A stretch of DNA of 64,000 nt, taken from positions 124,001 to 188,000 of the forward strand of contig CAMCVL010000002.1 of assembly GCA_945881985.1 (NCBI GenBank). The letters run 5' to 3'. How positions within the stretch are numbered: the first letter of the stretch is position 1; every line of letters starts with the position of its first letter. Source of the stretch: Rickettsia typhi. Its GTDB lineage: Bacteria; Pseudomonadota; Alphaproteobacteria; Rickettsiales; Deianiraeaceae. Made by a program: the position numbers and the translations under genes. The notes under the pieces were generated by a model. It was not told the origin of the DNA. It saw nothing but the letters and a program-made list of their open reading frames with translations, and did no database searches. Shown piece by piece: positions 29,142-40,100 of this stretch.

Positions 29142-29945
29142 TTACAGCAAACCTTCCATTCTGAAGGAGTAAATATTGTTTTTTGCTATGATTATATGGT
29201 CTAGTAGATTTACATCAATAGTTGCGAGTGCCTTTTTAACATTTTGCGTAATCTCTATGTCCGCCTTAGATGGATTTGCGTCGCCAGATGGGTGATTGTG
29301 TGCCATTACAACATTTACGGTGTGGTGCTCAAGGCATTTTTTTACAATCTCTCTTGGGTACACGGCTGATTGATTTGCCGTGCCTTGAGACATAACCTCG
29401 TCTGCAATGATATTGTTTTTTGCATCAAGTAAAATTACTTTAAAGATTTCTCTATCGTGCCTACGGTAAAAAACCTGAAGATATTTTATCAAGTCGTCAA
29501 AATGACTAATTTTTTGCGGAGTATTGTTGACATTTTCAAACAAATTACGCAGTTGAAGTTCTTTAATTAGTTTTAGCAAACATAAAAAATTGTCTCCGAT
29601 ACCTGCAAACTGCTCAAGTTCATGGTGTTTAGTATTTAATATTGCCTGCACGGAGTTGCCAAAATAGCTAGATATTTGTTTTGCTAGCGGTTTAACATCG
29701 GAGCGTTTATTGCAATAGAATAATAACATTTCAATAAGCTCATATGTTTGGTAGCCACAGGTTTGAGGGGTTTTTAAAAATTTTTCACGCACTCTCTGCC
29801 TATGTCCGTCGTAGCTTTTTGTGTCGGCTTTAATTTTTGTTACCTTGTTAGCAATATCCTTTTTTGATTCCGATTGATTGCCTTGTTGCAAGGTTGTAAT
29901 TACTTTATTTTTTTTGGTTTTTGTAGTTTTTACAGCTTTTTGCAT
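29142..29945 (-). CDS. radC: RadC family JAB-domain protein
   Basis: HRQRVREKFLKTP, ELIEMLLFYCNKR, VVMAHNHPSGDANPSKADIEITQNVKKA. Confidence 0.93.
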   Translation of the reverse strand: MQKAVKTTKTKKNKVITTLQQGNQSESKKDIANKVTKIKADTKSYDGHRQRVREKFLKTPQTCGYQTYELIEMLLFYCNKRSDVKPLAKQISSYFGNSVQAILNTKHHELEQFAGIGDNFLCLLKLIKELQLRNLFENVNNTPQKISHFDDLIKYLQVFYRRHDREIFKVILLDAKNNIIADEVMSQGTANQSAVYPREIVKKCLEHHTVNVVMAHNHPSGDANPSKADIEITQNVKKALATIDVNLLDHIIIAKNNIYSFRMEGLL

Positions 29946-29959
29946 AATGCTTTTTGCAT

Positions 29960-30286
29960 TTACTTTTTAATTTTAACCGATGTAACCTTTTGATTAGCAT
30001 CATATGTAACAATAACATATCTTGTTTGCTGAATTTTATCTTTCAAAAATGCACGATTCACCTGTTTAATGGACACAAAATAATCATTGTCTCCAATGCT
30101 AAAACTAGGCTCACCCATTAAATTAATGACATCAAATTTATACATCTGGGTAGTGATTGTAGACTCTGTTTTAAAATCATCCGAAAAATCATATCCGTGC
30201 CAAGTTGGTTTAAAACAAGAGGATGTAATCAGAGTTGATAGCAATATAGCTAAAAAGCGATATTTTTTAAATTGTTTTATGAGCAT
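29960..30286 (-). CDS. BamE/SmpA-OmlA-like lipoprotein
   Basis: lipobox ITSSC; YKFDVINLMGEPSFSIGDNDYFVSIKQ resembles BamE fold. Confidence 0.6.
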   Translation of the reverse strand: MLIKQFKKYRFLAILLSTLITSSCFKPTWHGYDFSDDFKTESTITTQMYKFDVINLMGEPSFSIGDNDYFVSIKQVNRAFLKDKIQQTRYVIVTYDANQKVTSVKIKK

Positions 30287-30438
30287 TTTTCTGCAAAAAT
30301 TATTATCAATATTGATTTTTTAATAATGATTAATCATTTATTTATATCTTGTGTCAGTATTTTTAAATCAACAAGCATTAAATGCAAGATAAATTTTTAG
30401 TTTTATACTAATCCAATTTTGCAATTGAATCAATCTTG

Positions 30439-30789
30439 CTAGCTAACATAAAAGCTTTCGCCGCAGCCACACTTGCCTTTTTCATTTGGATTAACAAACA
30501 CAAAGCCGCTCTTAGTGTCGCTAGTGGCGTAGTCCATAACAAGACCAATGATAAACATTGAAATTTTAGGGTCTATAAAAATGCTAATTTTGTCGCTCAT
30601 AACAAAGATGTCATCGTATTTTGACACATTGAGGTCTTGCCTTGCGTATTCTATACTGTATACCATGCCACTACAACCTTTTTGCTTAATGCCAACTCTT
30701 ATGCCTTGATATTCTGGTTTTTTTGCCATCATGTCCTCAATCTTTGCCCTTGCCTCATCGGTTAAGGATATGTAATTAACAATTGGCAT
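30439..30789 (-). CDS. HesB/IscA/ErpA-type iron-sulfur cluster assembly protein
   Basis: GIRVGIKQKGCSGMVYSIEYA, C-terminal GKCGCGESF. Confidence 0.95.
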   Translation of the reverse strand: MPIVNYISLTDEARAKIEDMMAKKPEYQGIRVGIKQKGCSGMVYSIEYARQDLNVSKYDDIFVMSDKISIFIDPKISMFIIGLVMDYATSDTKSGFVFVNPNEKGKCGCGESFYVS

Positions 30790-30806
30790 ATAAACTTAAT
30801 AAATAA

Positions 30807-31592
30807 TTATTTTTGTCTGTGTTTTGCAAAGTGATGCTTGCTAAGTTTTTTAAACTTAAAATAAGATAAAGGTATAGAGGCTAAATAGAGCGGCATAAAA
30901 AACATAACCGTCTTCCACCTCTCCAAAAACAAGGCTATAACAAAAATCACTAAGACTATCATGATTGGGGTAAGGTATTTCTCTTTAACCTTGATGTTTT
31001 TGAGGGAAAATGTAGGTATTACACTAACGGTAAGAATTGCAATTATGGCAATATAAATCATTGGTAAAATTGGTTCCTGCATGCAGATAAGGCTTACCGT
31101 GTCAAACTCAAAGCTTGCAATTAATGGCATTAAAACTAATATTGCACTTGCAGGTGCAGGCACGCCGTAAAAAAACTTTGACCTTACCGGGTGCCCCTTG
31201 TTAAGGCTTATTTGACTATTAAAACGAGAGAGCCTTATTGCCATGCAAGTGGAACAAAGCAAGACTATGCCCCAGCCAAAAAATCTAACATCGCTAAGCG
31301 TCCATAAATAGGTTATAAAAACAGGGCAAAAGCCAAAATTTATAAAGTCGCAAAGGGAGTCAAAAACCTCGCCAAATTCACTCTGTGCGTTTAATGCTCT
31401 TGCAACCCCGCCATCCATCATATCTAGTATCGCCGCAATAAAGATAAAGGCAACGGCAAGCTCAAACTTCATGCTCATAGCAAGTTTTATAGATGACAAA
31501 CCAAAGCAAAGCCCTAAGGCGGTTATCATGTTGGGGAAGAGCTTTGCAATGCTAACCTCCCTAGAGTCATCATGCTTTTTGATGTAAAACAT
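30807..31592 (-). CDS. pssA: CDP-diacylglycerol--serine O-phosphatidyltransferase
   Basis: DMMDGGVARALNAQSEFGEVFDSLCDFINFG CDP-alcohol phosphotransferase motif. Confidence 0.95.
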   Translation of the reverse strand: MFYIKKHDDSREVSIAKLFPNMITALGLCFGLSSIKLAMSMKFELAVAFIFIAAILDMMDGGVARALNAQSEFGEVFDSLCDFINFGFCPVFITYLWTLSDVRFFGWGIVLLCSTCMAIRLSRFNSQISLNKGHPVRSKFFYGVPAPASAILVLMPLIASFEFDTVSLICMQEPILPMIYIAIIAILTVSVIPTFSLKNIKVKEKYLTPIMIVLVIFVIALFLERWKTVMFFMPLYLASIPLSYFKFKKLSKHHFAKHRQK

Positions 31593-31643
31593 AATCTATT
31601 AAAAAATATTATAAATTAAAATATTATAAATTAAATAAATTAA

Positions 31644-32555
31644 TTAATTTGACATAGAATTTTGCAGCACCGTCTTAACAAGCTCCCTTATTTTTAAGAT
31701 GTATGCTGCCCTATCGTTTTGCGACAGCACGCCCCTTGCATCCAAAATATTCAAAAAATTACTTGCTTTAAGACAATGTTCAAAAGCGGCAAAGGTGTTT
31801 TTAAGCTCCGTTAGCCTTGCTGCCTCACGCCTGCAGTCTTCAAAATTTTTAAATATAATGTCAGTATCCGCCTGTTTTTGATAGTAGTTTGAATAATCTA
31901 CTTCAAAGTCGTAAAAAACATCTTTGTAGGACACGCCGGGTGCGTATTCCAAGTCAAACAAACTATCCTTACCTTGCACGCACATGGCAAGCCTTTCAAG
32001 CCCGTAGGTAATCTCGGCAGGAATCTTGTCAAATGCAATGCCCCCAATTTGCTTCATGTAAGTAAACTGCGTTGCCTCCATGCCGTTAAGCCAAACCTCC
32101 CAGCCAAGCCCCGATGCACCGATTGATGGATTTTGCCAATCGTCCTCCACAAATCTAATATCATTATTTTTTACATCAATGCCTATTGCCTCAAGGCTTT
32201 TAAGATAAATGTCAAGCACATCTGCTGGGCTTGGCTTTAAAATTACCTGAAACTGATAGTATCCGCATAATCTATTAGGATTTTGCCCAAATCTGCCGTC
32301 AGTTGGTCTGCGGGAGTATTGCTCGTAGCAGCAGTTCCATTCATCTTTTTTAAGAGTGTAAATTGCGGTGAAAGGGCTTAAAGTTCCAGCCCCAACCTGC
32401 TCGTCAAAGGAGTGTAAAACCACGCAACCTCTGCTAGCCCAAAATTTTTTAAGCTCAAGCACAATGTCCTGAAAGTAGTAAGGCTTACCTAATCCATCAC
32501 CTAGCATCTGTAATTTTGATATATCAACAATAAAGTTAAGCAAAACACAAAACAA
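31644..32555 (-). CDS. glyQ: glycyl-tRNA synthetase alpha subunit
   Basis: FQDIVLELKKFWASRGCVVLHSFDEQVGAGTLSP, GRFGQNPNRL. Confidence 0.97.
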   Translation of the reverse strand: MFCVLLNFIVDISKLQMLGDGLGKPYYFQDIVLELKKFWASRGCVVLHSFDEQVGAGTLSPFTAIYTLKKDEWNCCYEQYSRRPTDGRFGQNPNRLCGYYQFQVILKPSPADVLDIYLKSLEAIGIDVKNNDIRFVEDDWQNPSIGASGLGWEVWLNGMEATQFTYMKQIGGIAFDKIPAEITYGLERLAMCVQGKDSLFDLEYAPGVSYKDVFYDFEVDYSNYYQKQADTDIIFKNFEDCRREAARLTELKNTFAAFEHCLKASNFLNILDARGVLSQNDRAAYILKIRELVKTVLQNSMSN

Positions 32556-32685
32556 AGTTTATTACTAAATACTTTTTATGCAATATTTTTTTAAAAAACC
32601 CTTTGCAACTATTTAAAACTTTTGGTAAAAGCATTTATTTTCTTGACAAAATGCTAATTGTGTTTTACAATTTAGGTATTCTTTT

Positions 32686-33084
32686 TTGCTGCTTGCTTTT
32701 TGGCAAGCGTGTAAAATAAAATTATTTTTATGGGTCTTATTTTGTGCTTTTATGCTTAAGCTTGCATCACTTAAATCCTTTGCTAAATTTGCCTTAGTTT
32801 TTGCATCATCCTTGTTATTTAGCCAGTTTGCCATGGCGACAAATAGCACCGGTGTATTATGTACTGCAATTAACCTTTTTACCGGTAATATTGGTAAAAT
32901 GCTTGCTATTTTTGCCTTAATTGCCCTTGGGGTATCGTTTTTTATGGGTAAAATATCTTGGGGTACTGTGCTTGCTGTTGCCTTTGGTATGGCATGTATT
33001 TTTGGCGGTTCAACAATTGTTAATAAACTTGCTGGTGGTGGCATGACTTGTGCTATTACCAACACTGATGCTACAGCTTTATAG
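32686..33084 (+). CDS. TrbC/VirB2-like pilin subunit
   Basis: signal-peptide-like N-term, LCTAINLFTGNIGKMLAIFALIALGVSFFMGKISWGTVLAVAFGMACIFGGSTIV two-TM VirB2 pattern. Confidence 0.75.
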   Translation: MLLAFWQACKIKLFLWVLFCAFMLKLASLKSFAKFALVFASSLLFSQFAMATNSTGVLCTAINLFTGNIGKMLAIFALIALGVSFFMGKISWGTVLAVAFGMACIFGGSTIVNKLAGGGMTCAITNTDATAL

Positions 33085-33093
33085 TAAATACTC

Positions 33094-33738
33094 TTGCAAC
33101 AGATTTTTGAGGCTCTACTTTCAAAAAACCCAAATCCTAAAACGGAACTTAACTTTACCAATACATTTACCTTGCTTGTTGCTGTTGTTTTATCGGCTCA
33201 GGCAACGGATGTTAGCGTTAACAAGGCTACAAAAAATTTGTTTTTAAAAGCCAAAACTCCTCAGGATATAATTAACTTAGGTGAGGAATATCTTTTAAAA
33301 GAACTAAAAACCATAAACTACTACAAAACAAAGGTCAAAAACATCTTGGAGCTTTGCAGTATTTTAATTAGCAAATTTAACTCCAATGTTCCGGATAGCT
33401 TGCAAAGCCTTATTAGCCTGCCGGGCGTTGGGCGTAAAACGGCTAATGTTGTTTTGTCCTCTGGCTTTGGGAAGCAGGCATTAGCGGTGGACACCCATGT
33501 TGCAAGGCTTGCAACAAGGCTAGCCCTTACCAAAAACACAAAACCAGAACTTATTGAAGGCGACCTAGTACGCAAAGCAAAACGCCATAATATTGACCTA
33601 AACAAACTGCATCACCTGTTTATACTGCACGGCAGATATGTTTGCAAGGCACAAAAACCAATGTGCGGCGAGTGTGTAATTAAAGATTTTTGCTCTTTTG
33701 CTAAACAAACATACAAAAAACCCATCTGTAAGGCTTAA
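33094..33738 (+). CDS. nth: endonuclease III
   Basis: LLVAVVLSAQATDVSVNKAT, LPGVGRKTANVVL, VDTHVARLATRLAL, C-terminal 4Fe-4S CxxxxxxCxxCxxxxxC pattern. Confidence 0.95.
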   Translation: MQQIFEALLSKNPNPKTELNFTNTFTLLVAVVLSAQATDVSVNKATKNLFLKAKTPQDIINLGEEYLLKELKTINYYKTKVKNILELCSILISKFNSNVPDSLQSLISLPGVGRKTANVVLSSGFGKQALAVDTHVARLATRLALTKNTKPELIEGDLVRKAKRHNIDLNKLHHLFILHGRYVCKAQKPMCGECVIKDFCSFAKQTYKKPICKA

Positions 33739-33982
33739 AGTATGGCTTTGTTGTATGTTATAGGATTTTACTTTTATGACCTATATCTTTTTGACTAAAA
33801 TTACAGTTAAAAATGTTATAATGCACATAGCTTGGATTGAAAAGACGACAATTGATATTTGATTTAGTGTAATATTGATAAATTTTTTACTTGAAAAGTA
33901 ATTTGCAAACAATAAACTAACATTCAAAGTTATCAAAAATAATGATAAAACTTTAAATTAAAATAAATTTATATGATAAAAA

Positions 33983-34869
33983 ATGGATAAAAATCAAGAG
34001 AGAGAGAGTTTATTATTAAGCCTGATTTTGCAAATGGTTTAGAATTTAAAAAATGTGAAGATGTTTTTAAAAGATTTAAGCCATATTTTACCAATCACTT
34101 TGTAAGCAAACACGATATGGACGCTGAATCATTTAGAATTCAATCCTGTATTACATTTTGCAAAAAATATTCCATTGAACATGAAGTGTCCTACAAGCAG
34201 CCAACTGTTGGATGCAAAGAAGTTATTCAATATAGATACAATCCACAAAAAAAAGACTTTGGAATAGATTTACAAGATGAGCAAAAATCTATCATTTTTA
34301 AAAAAAACAAAGATATTTTTTGCTATATAACTCCAGCTAATTGTGACGCTGTATGTCCAAAAAAATCATCTAAATTAGATATTACAAAATATGGATTAAT
34401 TCCTTATACCGTTAATCCTGCAACAATACTGGGGATCTTGCATAATGAAGCAAAAAAAGATGACTTAACGCTTCATCTAGTCGTAAATCCTTTGATTGCA
34501 AAAGATGGACTTGTCTTTAATAATTACGGATCGAGAATTTTAAGTGTTTGTTATAATGGCAAGCAAGTCTTTGATGCTATAATTAAAGAGGCAAGCGACC
34601 TTGGTATTGATGTTGAGATTTCTTCTGATAAATTTATCAAAGCAGATAATATAGATCTATCTGGTTTTAACGAATCTATAATTTTTGACAGTTCTTCAGA
34701 TGGAACAAGTTACTCAAATATGCTTTCGTTAAGTAGTTTTGAAAATTCAACCAAGAGTTTGAATTCTTCAAGTCGCATTTTAAGCGATAACCAACAAGAA
34801 ACAAAGCAAAAACATTGGTCATCTTGTAGTCAGCTTTTGGCAGGTGACCATGACAGATTATATAGGTAA
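33983..34869 (+). pseudogene. hypothetical ORF (track 34117..34869) whose upstream frame is interrupted at an (AG)6 tract
   Basis: ATG at 33983 MDKNQERE then AG repeat 33997-34008; removing one AG unit joins it to EFIIKPDFANGLEFKKCEDVFKRFKPYFTNHFVSKHDMDAESF... Confidence 0.5.
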
Positions 34870-34883
34870 TTATTTTTTACAAT

Positions 34884-35624
34884 ATGAGAAAACTTGGTAT
34901 TATTGGTGGCCTTGGACCCTTTGCTACAATTGAGTTTTTAGATAAATTTTACAATCTGTATAGACAAACATATACACCAAAAAAAGATCAAGATTTTCCC
35001 AATATTTCAATTGAAATGGCATGCTCAACACCCGACAGAACAAGTTTTATCTTAGGTAAAGATTGCAGTGTTAACCCTAAAGATTCACTAAAAGAATCAA
35101 TTGTAAAGCTTTTACAACTTGGATCTAATACCATATTTTGCCCCTGTAATACTGTTTATTATTTTCTTGAGGATGCTTTTAGCGAGGTAAAGGCATTGGC
35201 TAATTATAATACCGATGATTTAATTTTAATTAGCCCCATTAAGGAGGCTGCTCATTTTATAATGCAAAACTTTTACAATAAAGCAATGCAAAAGCCAGTT
35301 TTAATTCTTGGAACAGACGGAACGATTTTTGCCAATACTTATAAAACAGAATTTTTAAAACATGGTATTAGTGTTCTTTACCCCGATGCTGATATGCAGG
35401 ATGCAGTAATGAAAATTATTTACAGTAATGAATACGGCATAAAGCTACACGGTAAAAACAACAAGGCATGCGAAGAATTGAAAAAAGTTTTAAAATTTTA
35501 TCAATATAAATATTCTCTCGTTCTTTTGGCTTGTAGCGAATTACCTATTTGCTATGATAGTAAAGATGAGCTAGTTTTTGATCCAATTGAGATTGCTTGC
35601 GATAAGCTAGTTAAAATTCTATAA
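34884..35624 (+). CDS. aspartate/glutamate racemase family protein
   Basis: LGIIGGLGPFATIEF, FCPCNTVYY, LLACSELP. Confidence 0.9.
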   Translation: MRKLGIIGGLGPFATIEFLDKFYNLYRQTYTPKKDQDFPNISIEMACSTPDRTSFILGKDCSVNPKDSLKESIVKLLQLGSNTIFCPCNTVYYFLEDAFSEVKALANYNTDDLILISPIKEAAHFIMQNFYNKAMQKPVLILGTDGTIFANTYKTEFLKHGISVLYPDADMQDAVMKIIYSNEYGIKLHGKNNKACEELKKVLKFYQYKYSLVLLACSELPICYDSKDELVFDPIEIACDKLVKIL

Positions 35625-35735
35625 CATACCAAAAGTGCAGGATATTGATTATTAAAGTATGTCAACTACTAAATATCATTTGTAGTATTATAAATTTAAG
35701 TTTAAGTCTTTATGTAAAATGTAAAGCTAAACATA

Positions 35736-35947
35736 CCCCTTTTAGGGGAGGCTGGGTGGGGTAATTGCAAAGCCGGCAAAGCCATAACAACCCCACCTGC
35801 TAGGCTAAAGCCTAGCCTCCTCCCCTACTAGGGGAGGTCTTATTTATACAAAAACTCCTTCCCTTTAAGACTACCCAAAGATAATCCATCCCCTTTAAGG
35901 GATACCTCCAGATGGCTCCTTCCCTTTTAGGGGAGGCTGGGTGGGGT
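35736..35947. repeat. GC-rich intergenic repeat/palindrome cluster (CCCTTTTAGGGGAGGCTGGGTGGGG twice; GCTAGGCT-AA-AGCCTAGC hairpin; CCCCTA-C-TAGGGG hairpin)
   Basis: direct copies at about 35737-35761 and 35922-35946; hairpin 35799-35816. Confidence 0.85.
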
Positions 35948-35968
35948 TTGGATTTTATAAAAGTTGCA

Positions 35969-37141
35969 TCAAATCATTTTGGAAGAGCTTGTTAGCTGCA
36001 CTTTTTTGTTTAAGGAGAAGTTCATTACAAGCCCAATGTTTAAGAGGTTGCTAAGTAAAAAGCTACCCCCGTAGGACATAAAAGGCAAGGGGCTGCCCAC
36101 CACAGGCAACAAGCCAATTGTCATGCCGATGTTGACAAAAGTGTGTAAAAACAAACTAAAGCCAATGCCGGCACTGGCAAGCCGCACAAAATGGCTATCG
36201 GCATTTATGGCAACATTGATTATTTGTAGCAAAAGTGCCATGTAAAGCCCAAACAAAACAATTACGCCTGCAAAGCCAAATTCTTCGGCAAAGTGGGTAA
36301 AGATAAAGTCTGTGTGGCTTTCGGGCAAAAAGTTTAATTGCACCTGGCTACCCTGTGCATAACCAGTGCCAATCAAACCACCTGAGCCCACCGCAATTTT
36401 AGACTGAATTATATTGTATCCCGAGCCTAGAGGGTCCTTGTCTGGATTTAAAAAAATTCTCACCCTCTCTTTTTGATACTCATGCATATGACTCCAAAGC
36501 ACAGGCACACAAATGCCAATTGCAACAAGGCATGCAATAACATAGCGATACTTAAGCCCCGAGACAAAAATTAAAAACCCCCCGATTGCAAAAACTATAA
36601 CAGTTGTGCCGAGGTCTGGTTGTAAAAAAATCATTCCGCAGGGCAGGGCAATTAAAAGCAGCACGATTGGATAGTTAAAAATGCTACCAACCTTCTCGGC
36701 TTTTTTAAAATGCAAATAACGCGAGACTGCAAGAACCAAAAAAACCTTTACAAACTCGGATGGTTGTAGTCTAAATCCGGCAAATTCAACCCACCTTCTT
36801 GCCCCCATTGAATAATCACCCACCACAAGCACCATTGCTAGCAGTATCAAGGCTATAGCGTATCCTAGGTAGCAGTAACGCAGGATAAACTTAACATTTA
36901 CAGCCGGCACCAAGCCAAACATTATGGGGGCAAAAAAACAAAATACAAATACCTGCTTGCCAAATACATTGCCTATTGCTGTGTCCTTTGCTGAGTGTAT
37001 CTCGGCAAGTCCAATGAGGCAAATTATTAGGCAGTTGATTAGTATTGCACCGTCCACCTTAAAAAATCTTGTTGAGTGAAAGATGTTATGATTTTTGAAA
37101 AACTTTAACAATCTGCTAACGCTTATCATATTTTTTGGCAA
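35969..37141 (-). CDS. rodA: rod-shape-determining SEDS protein RodA
   Basis: GARRWVEFAGFRLQPSEFVKV, FLQPDLGTTVI, LPESHTDFIFTHFAEEFGF, GLLPVVGSPLPFMSYGGS. Confidence 0.94.
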   Translation of the reverse strand: MPKNMISVSRLLKFFKNHNIFHSTRFFKVDGAILINCLIICLIGLAEIHSAKDTAIGNVFGKQVFVFCFFAPIMFGLVPAVNVKFILRYCYLGYAIALILLAMVLVVGDYSMGARRWVEFAGFRLQPSEFVKVFLVLAVSRYLHFKKAEKVGSIFNYPIVLLLIALPCGMIFLQPDLGTTVIVFAIGGFLIFVSGLKYRYVIACLVAIGICVPVLWSHMHEYQKERVRIFLNPDKDPLGSGYNIIQSKIAVGSGGLIGTGYAQGSQVQLNFLPESHTDFIFTHFAEEFGFAGVIVLFGLYMALLLQIINVAINADSHFVRLASAGIGFSLFLHTFVNIGMTIGLLPVVGSPLPFMSYGGSFLLSNLLNIGLVMNFSLNKKVQLTSSSKMI

Positions 37142-40100
37142 AAAAATTATTACTTAAACAATTACTTAAACAATATAGACTTGGTAGTAAAAAAAGAGTC
37201 AAAATTGCCGAGCTAACAATACCTCCAATAACAACAACCGCTAAAGGAAACTGAACCTCCGACCCTATGCCGCCATTAAAAACCGCTGGCACAAAGCCAA
37301 AGATTGCCACCGCAGCCGTTGCCACAATGGGTTTTAGCCTTTTAACAGCTGTTTGCAAGACGCAATCTTTAAGTTTTTGAGGCTCTGCAAAAGCGTTTGT
37401 AGCAATTGCATCCTGTATAATGTAGCTAATAAGAACTATGCCGTTAAGCACAGCTATGCCAAAGAGGGCAATAAAGCCTATCATTGCCGACACGCTAAGA
37501 GGTACTCCGCCAATCAGCAATCCAAGCACTCCGCCGCATAAAGCAAGAGGTATGCTAAGATAAACTATTGATGCGGTAATAAAAGAGTTAAAAGTTTTAT
37601 ATAGGATAAAAAATATCAAAACAAGCAGCAGAGGCACAAAAATCATCAGTTTTTGCTTTGCCCTTTGAGTGTTTTTAAAACGCCCTCCCCATTCAATGCT
37701 ATATCCACTTGGCAATTTAATTTGCGATGCTATCTTTGCATTGACGGATGCAACAAAAGCCTCGGTATCTGTTTTGCTACTTAAGGCTATGGATAGCCCA
37801 GAGTATCTAACTGCAAAGTTGCGTGCTATGGTCACAACCTTGTTGCTTTGAGTAAATTGCACAACGGAAGATATCGGCACCGAGCCCCCAAGCTCAAGAC
37901 TAACAGGAATGTTTTTAATGTAATTTATATCGTTTTTTACATCCTCGCCCATATGGATAATGATGGGAAACTGAATCTGATTTTCATAAAACCCCCCAAC
38001 CTCAATGCCGCTCATTGCCATTTGCAGGTTTAAGTTTACATCTGATATAGGTATGTCATAAAGGGCAAGTTTGTCGTATAAAATATTTGCCTCAAGTATT
38101 TTGTTTTTTGTAAGGGCGGTAAGCTCTGGCACCTCGGCGGACATTGCTCCCTCTGTTTGCATGATAATAGCCTGTATTTGACGGGTTAAAAGCTCCAGAG
38201 TGTTAAGGTCTGTGCCAAAGATTTTAAGGTTTAAGTCCGCCCTGCTGCCTTCTAGTATCTCGTTAAACTTCATTTTTACTGGCTGATTGATGGCAAACTG
38301 ATACTCAGGATAAAGCTCTTGCAGTTTTTTAGTGATATTTAAAGCAAGCTCCTCACTTGATTTTTTAAGCTCGTGAGGCTTGTCTTTTTTTGTAATAACA
38401 TACATATCGGCAACATTTACGCCCATTGGGTCAAGCCCAGATTCTGAGGAGCCGATACGCGAAAATACATGTTCCACGCCATCAAAGCTCTTGGCGGTTT
38501 GCTCTATTTGCTTTTGAGTGCCTGATGATTTATCAAGAGAAATATCAAAGGGCTTGACGGCAGTGATTGTAAAATCGCCCTCGTTTAGCGATGGTATAAA
38601 CTCGGATGGTAGCCTTAAAAACAAAATAAAACAAGTAATTAACAAAGCAGCCGAAGGGGCAATGATTAACACTGGCTTGTTTAGGCATTTAAACAAGAGG
38701 TTTTTGTAGTGTTTTTGGATAAATGGCTCGCGAGATTGATGGGTAGCATGATTTTTGTGACCATCTTTTACAAACAAAGCCGTAAGCACAGGCACAAGCA
38801 GCATTGCAACAAACAAGCTTGTTAAAAGGGCGGCTATAACGGTTAGTGCCATTGGCTTAAAGGTTTTGCCCTCCGCCCCGTCAAAGGCAAGTATTGGCAA
38901 ATAAACTAAAATTATGATTGAAATACCTATGATTGTTGGCTTTGCAACTTCTTTTAAAGAGCTGCAAACCGCCTCAAGCCTTTGTTTAAAGCTTTGCTGA
39001 CTATTAATTTGGCGATAGGAGTTTTCAATTATAACAATTGAGGCATCCACCAAAAGTCCAAAGTCTATTGCCCCAAGACTCATAAGATTAGCAGATATTT
39101 TAAGATACTTCATCCAAATTGCTGTAATGAGGGCGGTTATGGGTATAACAAGTGCGGCAATGATGCTCGCCCTTACCGAGCGTAAAATAAGACATAAAAT
39201 AATTATCACAAGAACTATACCCTCTATTACATTTTTAAGCACGGTTTTTATGGTGCTATCAAGCAAAAATTGCCTTGTGTAGATTGGCTCAATTTTGATG
39301 CCGTCTTGTAGCTTTAGGCTTGAAATTGCGGATTTTAATCCATCAAGCACCTCCTTGCTATTTGCACCGATTTGCATCATGGCTATGCCCATCACCGATT
39401 CGTCCCCCCCGTATAAAAAGGCACCTATTCGCTGCGGAAATTCTTGTTTTACACTTGCAATGTCGCCAAGTCTTACAATGTGACCCATGGGGCTTATTTT
39501 AATGATTACATTTTTTAAATCCTGCAGGCTTAGAATATTGCTTGAGGTTCTAATTATCATTTGTTTATCATCTGCCTGTATATAGCCGCCGCCGTAGTTT
39601 TGCCCTATGGTTTTAAGTTTTGTAATCAATATGTCAATTGTAAGCCCGTGTTTTATTAAGTCTTGCGGTTTTATGTTGATGTGTATCTCCTTTTTAAATC
39701 CGCCGTTGGAGTCAACCTCGGCAATGCCGTGAATTTTTTTAAGATAAGGGGCGATGATATAATCCTGCACGGAACGCAATTTAATTAGCTCCTCCTCCGT
39801 GTTGTTTAAGTGTTTTTTGTCGTTTTCCTCAAAATAAACTCTATACAACAAAACCTCACCCAAGCCTGTGGTTATTGGCCCAAGCTGGGGAGTGAGTCCT
39901 GATGGTAAGTTTTGCACTGAACTGAGTTTTTCATATACCTGTGCCCTTGCCCAGTAGAGGTCAGTTGCATCATCAAACACAACTATCACCTGCGACAGCC
40001 CGTATTTAGATATTGACCTTACATCTTTAATACCCTTAATGCCAAAGATTGCGGTTTCAATGGGGTAGGTAACTGTGCGTTCCACCTGCTCTGGGTCAAG

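Noticed and set aside
32613-33161. 182-aa - strand ORF overlapping the VirB2-like gene and nth start
   Set aside because: Antisense shadow of the better supported pilin ORF
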